A stretch of 8,277 nucleotides of DNA from Verrucomicrobiota bacterium (GTDB taxonomy: Bacteria; Verrucomicrobiota; Verrucomicrobiia; Verrucomicrobiales; DEV007). The position numbers were made by a program, and so were the translations under genes. Each line of letters opens with the position of its first letter. Position 1 is the first letter of the stretch. Under the pieces are notes generated by a model. The model was not told the DNA's origin, ran no database searches, and saw only the letters and a list, made by a program, of their open reading frames with translations. Location: positions 1-8,277 of the forward strand of contig JAHDIL010000062.1 of the NCBI GenBank assembly GCA_020630835.1. The letters run 5' to 3'. Of this stretch, positions 1-7,467 are shown in pieces.

Positions 1-369
1 CGTCGGCCGATCAGCTCGCAGCGAGGTGGGTAGGTGCATCTCCCCGTAGCGCAAGTAGTCCAGTGTTTCCCCGCGATTGAGCGCTGCTCCACAGTCGACA
101 AAGGATTGTGAAAAGTCGATCCCAATGACCTCAGTGAAGGATCTTGCTAGCTCGAAAGTGGAGCGGCCTACGGCACAGCCGATATCGAGCGCTCGCTTAC
201 CGGATGCAGGCCGCAGATCCTCGCGAAATTTGGGTGTCGCTATGGGGAACTGGAAGAAGCTGTCAGGCAAGAGGTCGCCGCCAGTCTCGGTATCGGCAAG
301 AATTTCCTCCCGGGAACCGTAGTGGAAAAGAAGATACCAGTTGCGCAAGCAGTCGCTCTCGTAGCTCAT
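1..369 (-). CDS. Putative 4-mercaptohistidine N1-methyltransferase-like SAM methyltransferase, partial (C-terminus beyond left edge)
   Basis: This is a class I SAM-dependent methyltransferase, read as 123 residues from an ATG at 369 and still open at base 1. Seen: an N-terminal YESD with FHYG at residues 15-18, then the SAM-binding motif LDIGCAVGRSTFELA (61-75) and the acidic beta-strand-2 end VIGIDFS (81-87). From family knowledge, FHYG plus GCAVGRSxFEL is the signature of the methyltransferase module fused to the C-terminus of the ovothiol synthase OvoA, which N-methylates the imidazole of 5-thiohistidine (named 4-mercaptohistidine in the family title). Many bacteria carry this module as a separate gene, and this copy starts at the module itself with no sulfoxide synthase domain in front. 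It follows apt after 11 bases, so co-transcription is likely. No Shine-Dalgarno is visible. Family assignment is fairly secure; the actual substrate is inferred. Confidence 0.8.
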   Translation of the reverse strand, partial: MSYESDCLRNWYLLFHYGSREEILADTETGGDLLPDSFFQFPIATPKFREDLRPASGKRALDIGCAVGRSTFELARSFTEVIGIDFSQSFVDCGAALNRGETLDYLRYGEMHLPTSLRADRPT

Positions 370-380
370 AAAAGGGGGGC

Positions 381-917
381 TCAGTATTGAATGAGAGCGT
401 CCACTGGGATGCCCTGTGGCAGCTTGCTACGTCCGTCGAGGAAGCTTAGCTCGATGAAAAAAGAGATAAGCGGCACTTCTGCCCCGGTTGACTGAAGTAG
501 CGCGCAGGCTGCCCCGGCTGTGCCGCCGGTAGCTAGCAAGTCGTCGACGAGCACCACGCGATCACCTTCTTTTGCAGCGTCTTGGTGAACCTCGATTTCA
601 GCTTCGCCATACTCTAGGGTGTAGGCTTTCCCTATTGTTTCCCACGGGAGTTTACCTTTTTTCCTTACGGGGATAAACCCAATGTCGAGACGATCCGCTA
701 GAGCCGCGCCGAAGATAAAGCCCCGTGCGTCGATCCCAGCGATTTTTGTAGGCTGATGGGCTGTGACCCGCTCTTCCATCAGCGATAAAGCTTCGTTAAA
801 GCGCTTGGGATTCCCAAGCACAGGGGTGATGTCTTTAAAAAGAATCCCCGGTTTGGGAAAGTCAGGGACATCCCGAATGTCTGAAAGGATGTTCTCGAGG
901 CGTGGATCAGTGCTCAT
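381..917 (-). CDS. apt: Adenine phosphoribosyltransferase
   Basis: Apt converts adenine and PRPP to AMP and pyrophosphate, a cytosolic purine-salvage step. With the chosen ATG the protein has 178 residues, the normal size for the family. Seen, in this numbering: the N-terminal region IRDVPDFPKPGILFKDITPVL, split here as IRDVPDFPKP (14-23) then GILFKDITPVL; the conserved IDARGFIFG (62-70); the flexible-loop region RKKGKLPW (85-92); and the PRPP-binding loop VVLVDDLLATGGT (121-133). The frame stays open upstream to a TTG at 953, adding 12 residues. The ATG at 917 is preferred because it has an AGGAG 10 bases upstream and because family members start close to this point. The methyltransferase gene follows 11 bases after its stop, and a kinase pseudogene diverges 83 bases upstream. 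Confidence 0.95.
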   Translation of the reverse strand: MSTDPRLENILSDIRDVPDFPKPGILFKDITPVLGNPKRFNEALSLMEERVTAHQPTKIAGIDARGFIFGAALADRLDIGFIPVRKKGKLPWETIGKAYTLEYGEAEIEVHQDAAKEGDRVVLVDDLLATGGTAGAACALLQSTGAEVPLISFFIELSFLDGRSKLPQGIPVDALIQY

Positions 918-927
918 AGTTGGCACG

Positions 928-932
928 CTCCT
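928..932 (-). promoter_or_regulatory. Ribosome binding site deciding the apt start
   Basis: On the minus strand AGGAG lies 10 bases before the ATG at 917. It is the only clear purine-rich site near any start in this window and favours that ATG over the in-frame TTG at 953 and the intermediate ATG at 938. The spacing is a little long. Confidence 0.45.
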
Positions 933-1000
933 GCTCATGGTGTGGAGGGTCAAGGGAAGAAAAGCTTGTAGCGTGGCTTGCAGATAAGCAGGGGGTCTCT

Positions 1001-2019
1001 ATGTATGAGAGCATGGATTTCCCCCGTCTTTCTCAGCTTTCCCGAGATCAGCTTGCTCTGCCGCCAGATAGCCGATTTCAACTTTCTTTAATCGAAAAAG
1101 GCGGCTCTGGACGCATCTATGCCCGACTGGAAGCTGCGGCTCCCATCTTTCCTGACGCGGCATCGTCCCTTATTTTGATGCTCTACGGAGCGGACCGCCC
1201 TGACAATGCCCGTTTTCTCTCATCGACGAAGTTGTTGCAACAATTGAAAGTGCCTGTGCCGAAAGTGTATGCCGAAACAGAACCTTCTGCCGATTTAGAT
1301 GGCATGGCAGCACTCTGGATGGAGGACTTGGGGGCTGTCGACCTACTTGAGCTGTCTACCAAGAGCTGGGAGTCCGTCGTGCTGCCAGCCTACGAGTCAG
1401 CCTTCCGCGCTGTTTTACCTTTACACTTGTGTTGTGATGGCGATTTCTCTTTAGAGCCGCCCTTCGACGAAAGTCTCTATCTTTGGGAGCAGGAATATTT
1501 TCAAGAGCATTTTGTTAGTCGGTTTTCGAGTAACGAATCCACTCAGTGTTTTTTGGCTAAGGGGGGGGTGAAAAAAGTGGCATCAGTATTATCTGTTCAC
1601 CCTCGATGTTTAACTACCAAAGCTCTAATGTTATGCTTCGTAAAGATGGTTGCGCCGCCTTGATAGACTATCAGGGGGTAAGGTGGGGGCTAGCCGGGTA
1701 TGATGTAGCCTCCATGGTTTACGATGCCTACGTGCCGTTTTCCGATGACCAGAGAGAGCAACTACTGGACGTTTATCTTCGTGTTAGACAGGATGTGGAT
1801 GCCTCTTTTGACCGTGCTCTTTTTGAAAGGTTGTGGCCTCTGCTTGCCGCTCAGCGGTTGATGCAGGCATTAGGTGCATTTGGGATGCTCGGTCACGTGA
1901 AAGGTAAGCGTGAGTTTCTCGAGCATATTCCTGCCGCTTGGGCGAAGCTGCGACAGGTGGCTGGATCTAGCCCTGAACTAGCTCCCTTGCTCAGCCTTCA
2001 GGTTGATGTTGGCGAATAG
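1001..2019 (+). pseudogene. AmgK-like sugar kinase (aminoglycoside phosphotransferase family), frameshifted at the catalytic loop
   Basis: The N-terminal part (1001-1612) has the nucleotide-binding glycine loop EKGGSGRIYARL (residues 32-43), the SLILMLY strand and WMEDLG in the hinge region. The C-terminal part, in another frame (1618-2016), has QSSNVML, the metal-binding IDYQG (equivalent of DFG) and YDVASMVYD. Joined, they match a family protein of about 340 residues related to AmgK, which phosphorylates the anomeric carbon of N-acetylmuramate or N-acetylglucosamine. The frames part at 1613-1617: after PRCL (1601-1612) only 5 bases precede QSSN, where relatives have about 5 residues including the catalytic His-Arg-Asp. 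A missing 10-base segment explains both the frameshift and the lost residues. As read, the first frame ends after 220 residues. The start ATG at 1001 has only a weak AGGGGG before it; an ATG at 1013 is possible. Its 3' end overlaps recJ by 29 bases on the opposite strand. A sequencing or assembly error cannot be excluded. Confidence 0.8.
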
Positions 2020-3700
2020 CCCTAACGATCATATTGAGACTAGTGCGCCCACGGAATTCGTTTTTCTCGATCGTAAAAGCGATGTCCCAAGGTAGAGGGG
2101 GGAGTTCCTCCTCCATGCTACGGAAGTGGATCGCTGTTTGCGTGGCACCATCCTGGAGGAACGTGAACTTGCGATGCCGCTCTTTGATGACGCGCGGTTC
2201 GTGCTTGAGGGTTATGTTCGAGGCATAGAAGACAGGCTCACGGTTGCTTGCGCCGAAAGGGCGCAAAAGTTCGTAGCTGTCGAGTAAATCCAGCGTGAGA
2301 TCAGCTAACTTCACCTCGGTATCAAGGTGTAGCTTTGGGATAAAGGTTTCTTCATCTCCTTGTTGGGCGATGTTTTGGCAGATGAGCTTTCTAGCCTCTG
2401 TGAGAGCATCTTCACGCACGCTTATTCCCGCGGCCATCTCGTGCCCTCCGCCGGCTTCTAGGTGTTCGCGGGCGTGATCGATAGCCTCGACAAGAGAGAT
2501 GCCTTCGATGCTGCGGCCACTGCCTTTACCGATTCCGTCATCGTCGATAGCGATTACAAAAGCCGGACGGTGAAATTGACGACAGATCCGCGAGGCGACG
2601 ATACCGACGACACCAGGGTGCCATCCTCGTTTAGCGACGATGATGGCATGCTCGCGCTCCTTCGCCGGGAGCTCCGCGATTAGGGCTTCGGCCTCCTCTC
2701 GCGTTTTTTGCTCCAGATTTTGTCTGTCCTTGTTCCACTGATCGAGTTCTTCAGCGATGATGGCTGCTTCCTCATCGTCTTTTGTGAGCATCAGCTCCAA
2801 GGCGGTTTTAGCAGAATCCAGACGGCCTGCAGCATTGATCCGCGGTCCTAAGCGGAAACCTACATCTTGAGCTCGCACGGGGGCACTGACTGAGGTGATG
2901 TCTTTGAGCGCTCGGAGACCTGGGTGAATGGTGTGGGCCATCTGCTGTAGACCGCGCCGGGCGAAGATACGGTTCTCCTTCTCCAGGGGCACGATGTCCG
3001 CTATGGTGGCGAGTGCTACGAGATCCAAATACTCCTTAAGATCAAAATGGGCTACGGGGCGGCTCTTCAGGAGGGCGTGAGCCACTTTGAAAACAACGCC
3101 TCCAGTGCACAGGTAATGGTGAGAGTTTCCCAATTTTGGATTCACGAGAGCGAGGCACTTGGCAGCGCCTGCTTCATTGGCTTCATGGTGGTCAAGAATG
3201 ATTAAATCGATGTTTTGCTCACGTAAAAATTCAGCCTCCGCTACCGAGTTTGTCCCACAATCTGCGGCGATGAGTAGAGTGGTGTCAGGGGCGTTGCTGA
3301 GGGCTTTCTCTATGCCCTGGCGGCTCAGGCCATAGCCTTCCCCTATGCGGTCAGGCAGAAAGCGATTAGGCTCGATCCCATAGGCACGAAGTGTATGGGT
3401 AAGCAAGGTGATGGAACTCACCCCGTCGACATCATAATCCCCATAAATCGTGACCGTTTCTCCCTTGTCAGAAGCTGCCAGGATCCGATTCACAGCCTCC
3501 GCCATGTCCGGCATCTTGAAGGGGTCGCTCAGATCTTTAAGCCTGGGGTAGAGAAACTCTTCTAGCGCATCCTTTTCGGAGAAGCCGCGCCGGATAGCCA
3601 GCTCCACTACGGTCGGTGCGAGATTGAGCTCTCTAACAAGTTCCTCTACCTGTTCGAGGGGAGGTGATGGGGTGATCACCCAACGTTTCGTTTGTGACAT
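1991..3700 (-). CDS. recJ: Single-stranded-DNA-specific 5'-3' exonuclease RecJ
   Basis: RecJ degrades single-stranded DNA from 5' ends in RecF-pathway recombination, mismatch repair and base-excision repair. The 569 residues match the usual length. Seen, in order: DHH-family motif I YGDYDVDG (86-93), motif II ADCG (146-149), motif III LDHHE (169-173), motif IV IADIVPL (233-239), GPRINAAGRLDSA (285-297), then the DHHA1 domain with GWHPGVVGIVASR (359-371), GSGRSIEG (393-400) and the glycine motif GGGHEMAAG (417-425). A C-terminal OB-fold-like domain follows (about 455-565). All metal-binding aspartates and histidines expected in these motifs are present, so the enzyme should be active. It starts 23 bases after the opcA stop with no promoter or Shine-Dalgarno in the gap, so it is probably transcribed with opcA. 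Its last 29 bases overlap the convergent kinase pseudogene. Confidence 0.97.
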   Translation of the reverse strand: MSQTKRWVITPSPPLEQVEELVRELNLAPTVVELAIRRGFSEKDALEEFLYPRLKDLSDPFKMPDMAEAVNRILAASDKGETVTIYGDYDVDGVSSITLLTHTLRAYGIEPNRFLPDRIGEGYGLSRQGIEKALSNAPDTTLLIAADCGTNSVAEAEFLREQNIDLIILDHHEANEAGAAKCLALVNPKLGNSHHYLCTGGVVFKVAHALLKSRPVAHFDLKEYLDLVALATIADIVPLEKENRIFARRGLQQMAHTIHPGLRALKDITSVSAPVRAQDVGFRLGPRINAAGRLDSAKTALELMLTKDDEEAAIIAEELDQWNKDRQNLEQKTREEAEALIAELPAKEREHAIIVAKRGWHPGVVGIVASRICRQFHRPAFVIAIDDDGIGKGSGRSIEGISLVEAIDHAREHLEAGGGHEMAAGISVREDALTEARKLICQNIAQQGDEETFIPKLHLDTEVKLADLTLDLLDSYELLRPFGASNREPVFYASNITLKHEPRVIKERHRKFTFLQDGATQTAIHFRSMEEELPPLPWDIAFTIEKNEFRGRTSLNMIVRAIRQHQPEG

Positions 3701-3723
3701 AGGCGGGATCGTGCTGCCAGTGT

Positions 3724-4839
3724 CTAATTCAGTGTTAGTATCTGATTGACGATCGGCAAAGCCTCGAGATGCGCTCGATTGCGTCCGGCTCGGTTGAGGA
3801 CGTCAATGACGATAGGAGCGTCTGAGTCCTTCGTCTCAGGAAGCCATTCTTCAGAGGCTAGCTCCCCGCCTGTCATGATTTTTGTCTCTAGCACATCGCG
3901 GTCATGAATGCGCGAAATGTGCAGGGTGATATCACGATCACAGAACTCTGCTACCAAGCCAACCGTCGGGACCTCAGCATCAACGCTTTCTAACTTGATT
4001 TGAAAACTTGGCGGAGCAACACGTAGGCGCGAGGAAAACGACAGGGTAGAGGACGAGGAATGGTTCAAATCGAGCTCGGCCTCGAGCCGGTTTGCCAGCC
4101 AGGCAGCTAGGTAGACAGCACTCATCCGCCGCGCCTTACTATAGCGTATAGTCACGTGGTCTAAGTAGCGGGATTGTTCGTTGAGCACCGGTTGATCGAA
4201 AGCATTACAGACAGCATGGCGCATCCCATTGATGCGGGAAAAGGCCAGGTCATGCATACGAAAGGGCCGGCGCACTGTCTTTTGACAGCCTTCTAGGCGG
4301 ACGAATTGATTCCGAGGTAGAGCCCAGACCTCACTGTCAAAGATCAGGCGGTCGATGCGGGAGTATAGTTTCTCTTCGAAAGCATCTGAAAACTCTCCTC
4401 GCCACCAGAAAGCAAGAGGTAGATCCGAATCTAAATGGGAGAAGATGACGTTTGGCAGCATACCAGGGGCATTCCCCGAGAGGTGAAAGCTAATCTGTTC
4501 GGTGCAGACGGATTTCTTGCCACTCTTGTCCATCAGACAGTGCACCTGTAACCAGGCCTTTGCTCCATTGATATCGGCCTTCGTATCAGATGAGATGAGT
4601 AGGGATCGGCACGCTGCTTCGTTGGTGACGGCTTCCAGCAGTGCGATATCTTCCTCAGTGTGTGATTGGTCTTCGCTGTAGAGAGCGAAGTTGATTAGAG
4701 AGGCCCTTACCGCTCCAGACGAGGATTCTCCGTCAGCCATCGACCCGAAAAGCTCTTGCAGCTTTTTATCGATCTCCTCTAGCTCCACGGGCAGACCGAG
4801 AGAATCAAAACAGGCGGGTGAGGAAAGCGTTGTCGTCAT
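3724..4839 (-). CDS. opcA: Glucose-6-phosphate dehydrogenase assembly protein OpcA homologue
   Basis: OpcA is known from cyanobacteria and actinobacteria as a factor that promotes oligomerisation and redox activation of glucose-6-phosphate dehydrogenase (Zwf), controlling entry to the oxidative pentose phosphate pathway. Seen in 371 residues: a central block SHLDSDLPLAFWWRG (134-148), with the tryptophan pair typical of the family, followed by LYSRIDRLIFDSEVW (158-172), which matches the RADRVIVDS-like element; a C-terminal alpha/beta half carries the long helix AVYLAAWLANRLEAEL (241-256). There is no signal peptide or membrane segment, so it is cytosolic. The ATG at 4839 lies just 9 bases after a good -10 box, giving an almost leaderless transcript. 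Unusually, zwf is not next to it: recJ follows by 23 bases and non-coding DNA precedes. The family call rests on the WW block and overall pattern; the partner is inferred. Confidence 0.82.
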   Translation of the reverse strand: MTTTLSSPACFDSLGLPVELEEIDKKLQELFGSMADGESSSGAVRASLINFALYSEDQSHTEEDIALLEAVTNEAACRSLLISSDTKADINGAKAWLQVHCLMDKSGKKSVCTEQISFHLSGNAPGMLPNVIFSHLDSDLPLAFWWRGEFSDAFEEKLYSRIDRLIFDSEVWALPRNQFVRLEGCQKTVRRPFRMHDLAFSRINGMRHAVCNAFDQPVLNEQSRYLDHVTIRYSKARRMSAVYLAAWLANRLEAELDLNHSSSSTLSFSSRLRVAPPSFQIKLESVDAEVPTVGLVAEFCDRDITLHISRIHDRDVLETKIMTGGELASEEWLPETKDSDAPIVIDVLNRAGRNRAHLEALPIVNQILTLN

Positions 4840-4848
4840 GTAGGGGAA

Positions 4849-4876
4849 ATCGTAGCAAACCCACGCTTTCGGTCAA
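4849..4876 (-). promoter_or_regulatory. Predicted sigma-70-type promoter of opcA-recJ
   Basis: On the minus strand TTGACC (4876-4871) and TACGAT (4854-4849) are separated by 16 bases, 5/6 and 4/6 matches to the -35 and -10 consensus. A start at the A at 4841 would leave a leader of only 2 bases before the opcA ATG at 4839. Confidence 0.55.
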
Positions 4877-5101
4877 TACACAAGGACGCAAAACATGCTT
4901 CAACTTAGGACAGTTTTGAGAAACGGTATAACGACGATGAGGCAGGAAATATGGGTGATCATGCCCACCATAAAAAGCGGGATGCCCTTCGCTTCTCCTC
5001 ATTCGCCTAGCCATGGCCGCACCCTCTCCTCGAGGCGTGTGCGCCGTGAGATGGGGGAAATGGACGGTGTTCACCGCTCACCTAGCTCTGTAAGCCGTCT
5101 C
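4877..5101. other. Intergenic region between RDD gene and opcA promoter; no gene seen
   Basis: Open frames occur on both strands here, but their translations look non-coding: rich in His, Arg and Pro with no domain, and one overlaps the opcA promoter and start. A short perfect palindrome, CGGTGTTCACCG (5065-5076), lies 26 bases past the RDD gene stop. It has no T-tract, so it is at best a weak terminator for the RDD gene. Confidence 0.4.
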
Positions 5102-5887
5102 TTAGGCTTTCGATTTGCGGTAAAGGGTCTGAACGACATTGCGCACATACTGCTCATCTGAGAGCGACTCCTGAACCTCATCAGGGAAAGAGGCGAGTGA
5201 CCGGAAATGGTTTGCCATTTCATGGAAAAGCGCCAATCGCCGCTCTGGAGGTAGGGTGTCTCGACGCACGATCGCATCTAGCGCTAGCTGAGCCTCTTCC
5301 GGCGTGGTTTGTTGCCGCAGGCGGGCCTCGATATGAGGGTGTCGTGTGAAAGAGTTGTCGCCTGATACCCCGAGAGTAGCTAGATCGGGCGCTTTGGGCC
5401 GGGCTTCACGGATGACGACTGTTCCAGCGGCGAAGTCTCCCAGACGTTGGCAGTTTTTACTGAAAAAGCAAAAGAGCGCGCCGAAAAGATAGTAGATGGG
5501 CAGCAGGTCGATGGGGCGTAGAAGATTGCGAATGATGACTTGAGGGAGCGTCAGAGTCATTCCTCTTTGATCAATCACTCGCAGGCGGAAGGTTTTTTTG
5601 CCCAGTGTCTGGCCTCCCATCACCCATTCCAGCATGATCCCGTAGCCCACGCTGGTGATGAAAAAGCCAAGAATCACAAGCGATGTCGCTACATCAGCGA
5701 AAAAGCGGCCCAGCACACTGACGAAGCTAAGCGCGATACTGATGCCGATATTACATGCGAGAATGACCAGTAGGTCGATCAACGCTGCCATACCTCGAGC
5801 ATAGGGCGTAGCGATGATTTGTCGAAAAGACACGCCGTCAGGGGTGCTAATCGTGAGGGAATTCCGCGAGCCGAGTTTGTAGTGCAT
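5102..5887 (-). CDS. RDD family multi-pass membrane protein
   Basis: RDD proteins are integral membrane proteins named for conserved Arg and two Asp; some members are tied to ion transport, but this subgroup has no assigned function. Seen in 261 residues: ARGMAALIDLL (30-40), holding the conserved R31 and D38 at the head of the first membrane segment (about 33-56); a second segment (64-86); GQTLGKKTFRLRVID (92-106); RNLLRPIDLLP (120-130); a third hydrophobic stretch (about 128-143); and QRLGDFAAGTVVI (147-159). Residues 165-261 form a soluble, helix-rich C-terminal tail, a common extension that is probably cytoplasmic. It begins 64 bases after the spoIIM-like gene on the same strand, and the two are likely one transcript. 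No Shine-Dalgarno is seen; the ATG at 5887 places the RDD core at the expected distance. Confidence 0.9.
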   Translation of the reverse strand: MHYKLGSRNSLTISTPDGVSFRQIIATPYARGMAALIDLLVILACNIGISIALSFVSVLGRFFADVATSLVILGFFITSVGYGIMLEWVMGGQTLGKKTFRLRVIDQRGMTLTLPQVIIRNLLRPIDLLPIYYLFGALFCFFSKNCQRLGDFAAGTVVIREARPKAPDLATLGVSGDNSFTRHPHIEARLRQQTTPEEAQLALDAIVRRDTLPPERRLALFHEMANHFRSLASFPDEVQESLSDEQYVRNVVQTLYRKSKA

Positions 5888-5951
5888 CTGCGATAGAAAT
5901 TCTTCTTTTGGAGACTGGTATTTTCTGCGTCATCATCACGTGCATCGTTTC

Positions 5952-7013
5952 TCAATGATGCCCCTGTGAGGAGGGAGACGAGAGGGCGGGGAGCATTTCT
6001 TTGCGCTCTTTTGCTCGGCTAGGTGTCCGCTTACCTCCATAGCCCAGAAAGGCGAAAAGAAGCACGAGCTGAAACAAGCCTAGCGCGATCTTCCAGGGGT
6101 AAAAGTCCGGTTTATGATATTGCGATAAAAATGACTCTACCAAGCCTGCCCAGATCAGAAGAACGGCAGCACCGCCTAGGATAGTCAGCAAGTCATTCCG
6201 GATAAGCCGGAAGCGCTCTGTCATGCGCAGATCGCTACCCCAGCCGATTACAGCTCTCCCGATCATTAACCCTGCCTGGCCGCCCATGAAAATAGCGGGC
6301 AACTCAAAAGAGCCATGGGGCAGCAACCAAGCTGTCAAGAAGACGCCTTCGCCCGCCTGTAGATAGTCGAAGCAGACTACACCAATGATGATCCCGTTAT
6401 AAAACAGCAGGATCATAGTCAGAATACCCCATAGGAATCCGCTAGCAGCCGTGAAGATAGCTACTTTGGTATTGTGCGTCATCAGGTAGGTCGAAAACGT
6501 CTGACGGGAGTCGAAGTTGTCGAACTGCGCAGCCTCCTCTTTTGCCACGCGCTCACTAGGATCGCCATACAGATGGTCGAACTGCTCGGGGATCAGGTTG
6601 CGCTTCTGGTCGTAGTCTAGGCCCAAGACGAGCGCTCCTAGTAGGGCGCCAAATAGGAAGAGAGCCGTGGAGAGAGCAAAAGCCTTTCCATGACGGCGAA
6701 AGGTGCAGGGGAGAGAAACGAGAAACCAGCTAAGGGGGCGAAAAGTATTCTCACGCTTGCGGCGCATATGCAGCTGTCGATAAGCCCGAGCAATAAGGTT
6801 TTCCAGATAGAATGCCGTATCCGCCTCCCCTGCGAAGGTTTTGAGCCGGACAAGGTCAGAAGATGCCCGCTGATAAAGATAGAGAAAGCGATTTGCGCGC
6901 TCCAGCGGCATCGCCGTTTTCTCTTTCCCTTCTTCCTTTTCCTCGACGATACGCTCGAGCTCATCCCAGACGGGTTGTTCCTTTGCAATGAATTTGTCGA
7001 GGTCTAGGATCAC
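5952..7013 (-). CDS. SpoIIM family (stage II sporulation protein M-like) membrane protein
   Basis: In Bacillus, SpoIIM is part of the DMP peptidoglycan-remodelling complex during engulfment. Homologues are widespread in non-sporulating bacteria, typically beside RDD, MoxR-ATPase and DUF58 genes, with no settled role. Seen in 353 residues: a cytoplasmic helical N-terminus (1-100, with the charged run EEKEEGKEK), then membrane segments at about 112-132, 184-214, 235-256, 274-295 and 307-324, and the family hallmarks FYNGIIIGV (204-212) and LPHGSFELPAIFMGGQAGL (231-249). A basic C-terminal tail follows. The start is GTG at 7013, which lies 7 bases after a -10 box. The next gene downstream encodes the RDD protein, the usual partner, but no MoxR or DUF58 gene lies in view. 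Nothing here suggests sporulation. Confidence 0.92.
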   Translation of the reverse strand: MILDLDKFIAKEQPVWDELERIVEEKEEGKEKTAMPLERANRFLYLYQRASSDLVRLKTFAGEADTAFYLENLIARAYRQLHMRRKRENTFRPLSWFLVSLPCTFRRHGKAFALSTALFLFGALLGALVLGLDYDQKRNLIPEQFDHLYGDPSERVAKEEAAQFDNFDSRQTFSTYLMTHNTKVAIFTAASGFLWGILTMILLFYNGIIIGVVCFDYLQAGEGVFLTAWLLPHGSFELPAIFMGGQAGLMIGRAVIGWGSDLRMTERFRLIRNDLLTILGGAAVLLIWAGLVESFLSQYHKPDFYPWKIALGLFQLVLLFAFLGYGGKRTPSRAKERKEMLPALSSPSSQGHH

Positions 7014-7020
7014 GCTGAAG

Positions 7021-7048
7021 ATGATAGGGGGTAGGGAACTTCAAGCAA
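7021..7048 (-). promoter_or_regulatory. Predicted promoter of the spoIIM-like/RDD pair
   Basis: On the minus strand TTGCTT (7048-7043) and TATCAT (7026-7021) are spaced by 16 bases, 4/6 and 5/6 matches to consensus. Only 7 bases separate the -10 box from the GTG start at 7013, so transcription would begin at or within a few bases of the start codon. Confidence 0.45.
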
Positions 7049-7155
7049 GGGCAAATCCGGAAGCTGCAGGCGAGGTGGTGGACACACCTTTGTAACGGAG
7101 CTGCATGAACGGTGGGAGTTAGAGGGCTTTCATCTGTGCAATTCTCCCTGTCCTG

Positions 7156-7467
7156 CTAGTTTATCTGTATGATGGGGCCGAGTCTCCAATTCTCAGTCTC
7201 CGCGATGAATGCCTCGCGAGTTATGATTCGTCCCCACCTATTCGAATCTTTCTCCATTTGGATCATCAAGTTCTTCTTCTATATGCTCTCGGAATCGTGG
7301 TCCTCGAAAATGAAACACTTTGTGAGAAATATATCCGGTTCTTCTTTCAGCTCGGCGTCCGATTGTTCTCCATCCTCGTCTTGCCTTTGCAACATGTGTG
7401 GAATTGCATCCTTTTCCTGGGTTACTAGTTTCCCAGCGGGGACCATTTTCGGTTCTGCGCTTGTCAC
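7156..7467 (-). pseudogene. Possible decayed gene: coding-like frame with an in-frame amber stop
   Basis: I do not recognise this protein. One minus-strand frame is open from 7491 to 7282, stops at a TAG (7281-7279) and reopens to a second TAG at 7158-7156. Both halves read like real protein: first codon positions are rich in G and A, and residues are balanced and acidic, for example EKDAIPHMLQRQDEDGEQSD before the stop and EKDSNRWGRIITREAFIAE after it. The first usable start is GTG at 7467; a possible original start at the ATG at 7495 is now one base out of frame. A competing frame from that ATG to 7238 is longer but strongly Arg/Gly-rich and looks like a shadow. It lies downstream of repeat copy 1. 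It may be a pseudogene, two small genes, or chance. Confidence 0.3.

Noticed and set aside
918..953. Longer apt starting at TTG 953 (12 extra residues).
   Set aside because: No Shine-Dalgarno for it, whereas the ATG at 917 has AGGAG upstream and gives the usual family N-terminus.
1561..1568. Run of eight G as the cause of the kinase frameshift or as a phase-variable tract.
   Set aside because: The family-like frame continues unchanged through the run to PRCL at 1612; the break lies about 45 bases later, where catalytic residues are also missing.
4805..5161. Small open frames on both strands between the RDD gene and opcA.
   Set aside because: Translations are His/Arg/Pro-rich without domains, and the minus one overlaps the opcA promoter and first codons in another frame.
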